Of a DNA stretch of 33,462 bases, positions 31,735 through 33,462 are shown in pieces. Each line of letters begins with the position of its first letter. Positions within the stretch are counted from its first letter, which is position 1. The notes under the pieces are model-generated. The model made no database searches. It was given only the letters and a program-made list of their open reading frames with translations, and was not told where the DNA came from. This DNA comes from Verrucomicrobiales bacterium (GTDB lineage Bacteria > Verrucomicrobiota > Verrucomicrobiia > Limisphaerales > CANJXF01): assembly GCA_947478865.1 (NCBI GenBank), contig CANJXF010000009.1, positions 1 to 33,462 on the forward strand, in the 5' to 3' direction. The position numbers and the translations under genes are program-made.

Positions 31735-33141
31735 CTAAACCTCTCGCATCTGCACGGCTTTGACCGTTTGCCCATCGACCTGAATTGAGCTGATCACCAC
31801 GACGGTGTTTCCTTTGCTCAACCAATTCTCCTCGACCAGTTTTGCAATGGAACGCGAAATGGTTTTGTCGCGATTGCCATGATCGAACGGAAACAGCGTT
31901 GCCCGCACGCCCCAGTTCAGCGCCAGGGAATCCGCGACCGGTTGCGTGTCGCAAATTGCAAGAATGGGCGAGTGACGTGGACGCATCCATGCCGCATAAC
32001 GAGCGGACGTGCCGGTCAGCGTGAAGACCAAAATCGCGTCGGCTTTCAATTCGTCCGCCATGACCACGGCGCTTTTGACGATCTTCTGTCGTGGGTTGGT
32101 GAGCTCCGCGTGTTCCTGAAAATTCGCGCCTCCGCTGCGCTCGGTTCTCTTGGCCACCCGATCGAAAACTTCCAAACATTTCAGTGGATATTTACCGACG
32201 GTGGTTTCGCCGCTGAGCATGATTGCGTCAGCCTGTTCGAAAACAGCGTTGGCAACATCGGTCACTTCGGCGCGAGTGGGGATCGGATTCTCAATCATGC
32301 TTTCGAGCATGTGCGTGGCGACGATCACGGGCCTGCCAATGTGCAAACAATACTTCACCGCGCGCCGCTGGATGATGGGCAATTCTTCGTAGGGCACCTC
32401 AATTCCCAAATCACCGCGAGCGATCATTAGCGCGTCAGACTCCTGAATAATCTCCTTCAGATTCGCGACGGCTTGCTGGTCCTCGATTTTGGCGACGATG
32501 AGCGGTTTGTGGGTGGCGCTATTGGCAATGACCGCTTTCAACTGGCGGATGTCTTTGGCCTCGCGCACGAACGAAAGCGCGATGAAATCGAGATTCAATT
32601 CCAGTGCGAGCGCGACATCTTTCAAATCCTTTTCCGTCAGTGCCGGCAAACCCACCTTTACGCCCGGCAAATTGATGTGGCGACGGCTGCCGAGCTTTCC
32701 CGGCGTCAGAACTTCGCATTCAATTTTGTTGGCGAATTTTTTGAGAACCTTCATTTGAATCTCGCCGTTATCAAGCAGTACGGTGTCGCCCACGCTGATG
32801 TCGTTGACGAAATTCTCGTAGTTCACATCGACGGATGATTCCTCCTCGCTCTTTTCGCCGCGAACCGTAAGTGTGAATTTTTGGCCCGGTTTTAAATCCA
32901 GCGAGATTGGCAAATCTCCAGTGCGGATGGCTGGTCCCTGTGTGTCCATGAGAATGCCGACGCAAACATTTCGCGCCGCTGCTGCCGCGCGAATATCTTT
33001 CACGACCCGACGAACCCAATCATGGGTGCCATGCGACATGTTGAGCCGCGCAACATTCATTCCGCCGTCGATCATGCGACCGAGCATTTCTGGCGAATCG
33101 GTGGCCGGTCCGAGCGTGGCTATGATTTTTGTTTTTCTCAT
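31735..33141 (-). CDS. pyk: Pyruvate kinase
   Basis: A 468-residue enzyme that makes pyruvate and ATP from phosphoenolpyruvate and ADP in glycolysis. Signatures are KIIATLGPATDSPEML and NVARLNMSHGTHDW at the N-terminus, the catalytic Lys and metal-binding Glu in PLIVAKIEDQQAV, MIARGDLGIEVPYEELP, and ATHMLESMIENPIPTRAEVTDVANAVFEQADAIMLSGET. The usual DTKGPEIRTG is DTQGPAIRTG here, a mild variation. The C-terminal domain of about 115 residues is complete. The ATG at 33141 with GGAAAA at 33152-33157 is preferred over the TTG at 33159. It starts 1 base after the stop of the esterase gene, so the two may be translationally coupled. Confidence 0.97.
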   Translation of the reverse strand: MRKTKIIATLGPATDSPEMLGRMIDGGMNVARLNMSHGTHDWVRRVVKDIRAAAAARNVCVGILMDTQGPAIRTGDLPISLDLKPGQKFTLTVRGEKSEEESSVDVNYENFVNDISVGDTVLLDNGEIQMKVLKKFANKIECEVLTPGKLGSRRHINLPGVKVGLPALTEKDLKDVALALELNLDFIALSFVREAKDIRQLKAVIANSATHKPLIVAKIEDQQAVANLKEIIQESDALMIARGDLGIEVPYEELPIIQRRAVKYCLHIGRPVIVATHMLESMIENPIPTRAEVTDVANAVFEQADAIMLSGETTVGKYPLKCLEVFDRVAKRTERSGGANFQEHAELTNPRQKIVKSAVVMADELKADAILVFTLTGTSARYAAWMRPRHSPILAICDTQPVADSLALNWGVRATLFPFDHGNRDKTISRSIAKLVEENWLSKGNTVVVISSIQVDGQTVKAVQMREV

Positions 33142-33142
33142 T

Positions 33143-33462
33143 TCAATGTGGTTTTCCAAAATGTTTGTCGGCGAAATCGAGGAAGATTTTCCAATCGTCG
33201 GCAGTCATCGAATGTTTGCCAGGCCGAATGTAATAGCCAAGCGTGCTCTCGATTAACCTGCCTTCTTCGGGCATGGCATTTGAAGCGAGTCCGTCCGTTC
33301 CAACCAGGCGATACACCTTGTCTGCGGCTTTGAGCATCTCAAATTGGCCGGCGGGATTTGCCCACGTGTCTTCCGTCGCGTTTGAAAGTAGAACGGGTCG
33401 CGGCGCGCAGAGTGCGATCAAGCAATGTTGGTCGAATGGCAATCGCTCTGGTTGGTCGTTAA
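33143..33462 (-). CDS. CE15-like (glucuronoyl/acetylxylan) esterase, C-terminal part only
   Basis: The last 105 or so residues of a gene that enters from the right edge. The frame is open to the final base (reading NDQPERLPFDQHCLIAL). The motif LPFDQHCLIALCAPRPVLLSNATEDTWANP followed by LGYYIRPGKHSMTADDWKIFLDFADKH matches the end of CE15 glucuronoyl esterases and related alpha/beta-hydrolases; the His in DQH is probably the catalytic histidine. The Ser and acid residues lie outside the window. Full-length relatives are about 400 residues and are secreted to act on plant cell-wall polysaccharides. It ends 1 base before pyk. Confidence 0.8.
   Translation of the reverse strand, partial: NDQPERLPFDQHCLIALCAPRPVLLSNATEDTWANPAGQFEMLKAADKVYRLVGTDGLASNAMPEEGRLIESTLGYYIRPGKHSMTADDWKIFLDFADKHFGKPH

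Noticed and set aside
1-33462. CRISPR array, prophage or defence island
   Set aside because: No regularly spaced repeats, phage structural genes, Cas proteins or known defence proteins were seen on either strand.

Overview
The window looks like a chromosomal segment of a Verrucomicrobia-type bacterium, probably of the Pedosphaera/Limisphaerales kind. The main reasons are a PSD1 (PSCyt1-DUF1549-DUF1553) gene paired with a DUF1501 Tat-exported gene and a sulfatase, a second DUF1501 gene, the C-terminal barrel of a TonB-receptor-like protein, and a partial glucuronoyl-esterase-like (CE15) gene. This assignment is inferred from gene content, not from a marker gene.

Positions 1-16000 are accessory and heterogeneous. 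In order they hold: possible insertion-sequence end debris (1-130); a DUF1501 protein; a convergent pair of minus-strand genes (TrmN6-like methyltransferase and Gfo/Idh/MocA oxidoreductase); a 350-base gap with a perfect palindrome; a chimeric, probably dead locus (4078-5666) in which a small secreted protein runs out of frame into the C-terminal half of an outer-membrane barrel; a two-helix membrane protein; an SDR reductase; a large secreted glycosidase-like protein; tRNA-Leu(CAA); a nested inverted-repeat element (9489-9571); and a minus-strand operon DUF1501 - PSD1 - sulfatase, probably for breakdown of sulfated or other polysaccharides. A coiled-coil/zinc-ribbon protein and a MOT1-type molybdate/sulfate transporter follow.

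Positions 17405-31702 are a respiratory complex I operon on the plus strand: nuoB, C, D, E, F, G, H, I, J, K, L, M, N. Most neighbours overlap or lie within a few bases of each other. Three things are unusual. nuoA is not at the head of the cluster. A tRNA-Gln(CTG) gene lies antisense between nuoE and nuoF. A DUF4160-DUF2442 pair, which resembles a toxin-antitoxin cassette, is stitched between nuoF and nuoG with overlapping or near-touching reading frames. The leader of nuoB carries a perfect TGTGA-N6-TCACA palindrome, the classical CRP-type operator, so the operon may be under a CRP/FNR-family regulator.

After nuoN come pyruvate kinase on the minus strand and, running off the right edge, the C-terminal part of a CE15-like esterase that ends 1 base before the pyk start.

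I see no CRISPR array, intact transposase, rRNA or prophage. The strongest candidates for something new are the DUF4160/DUF2442 pair inside the complex I operon, the antisense tRNA in the same operon, and the 83-nt structured element near tRNA-Leu.
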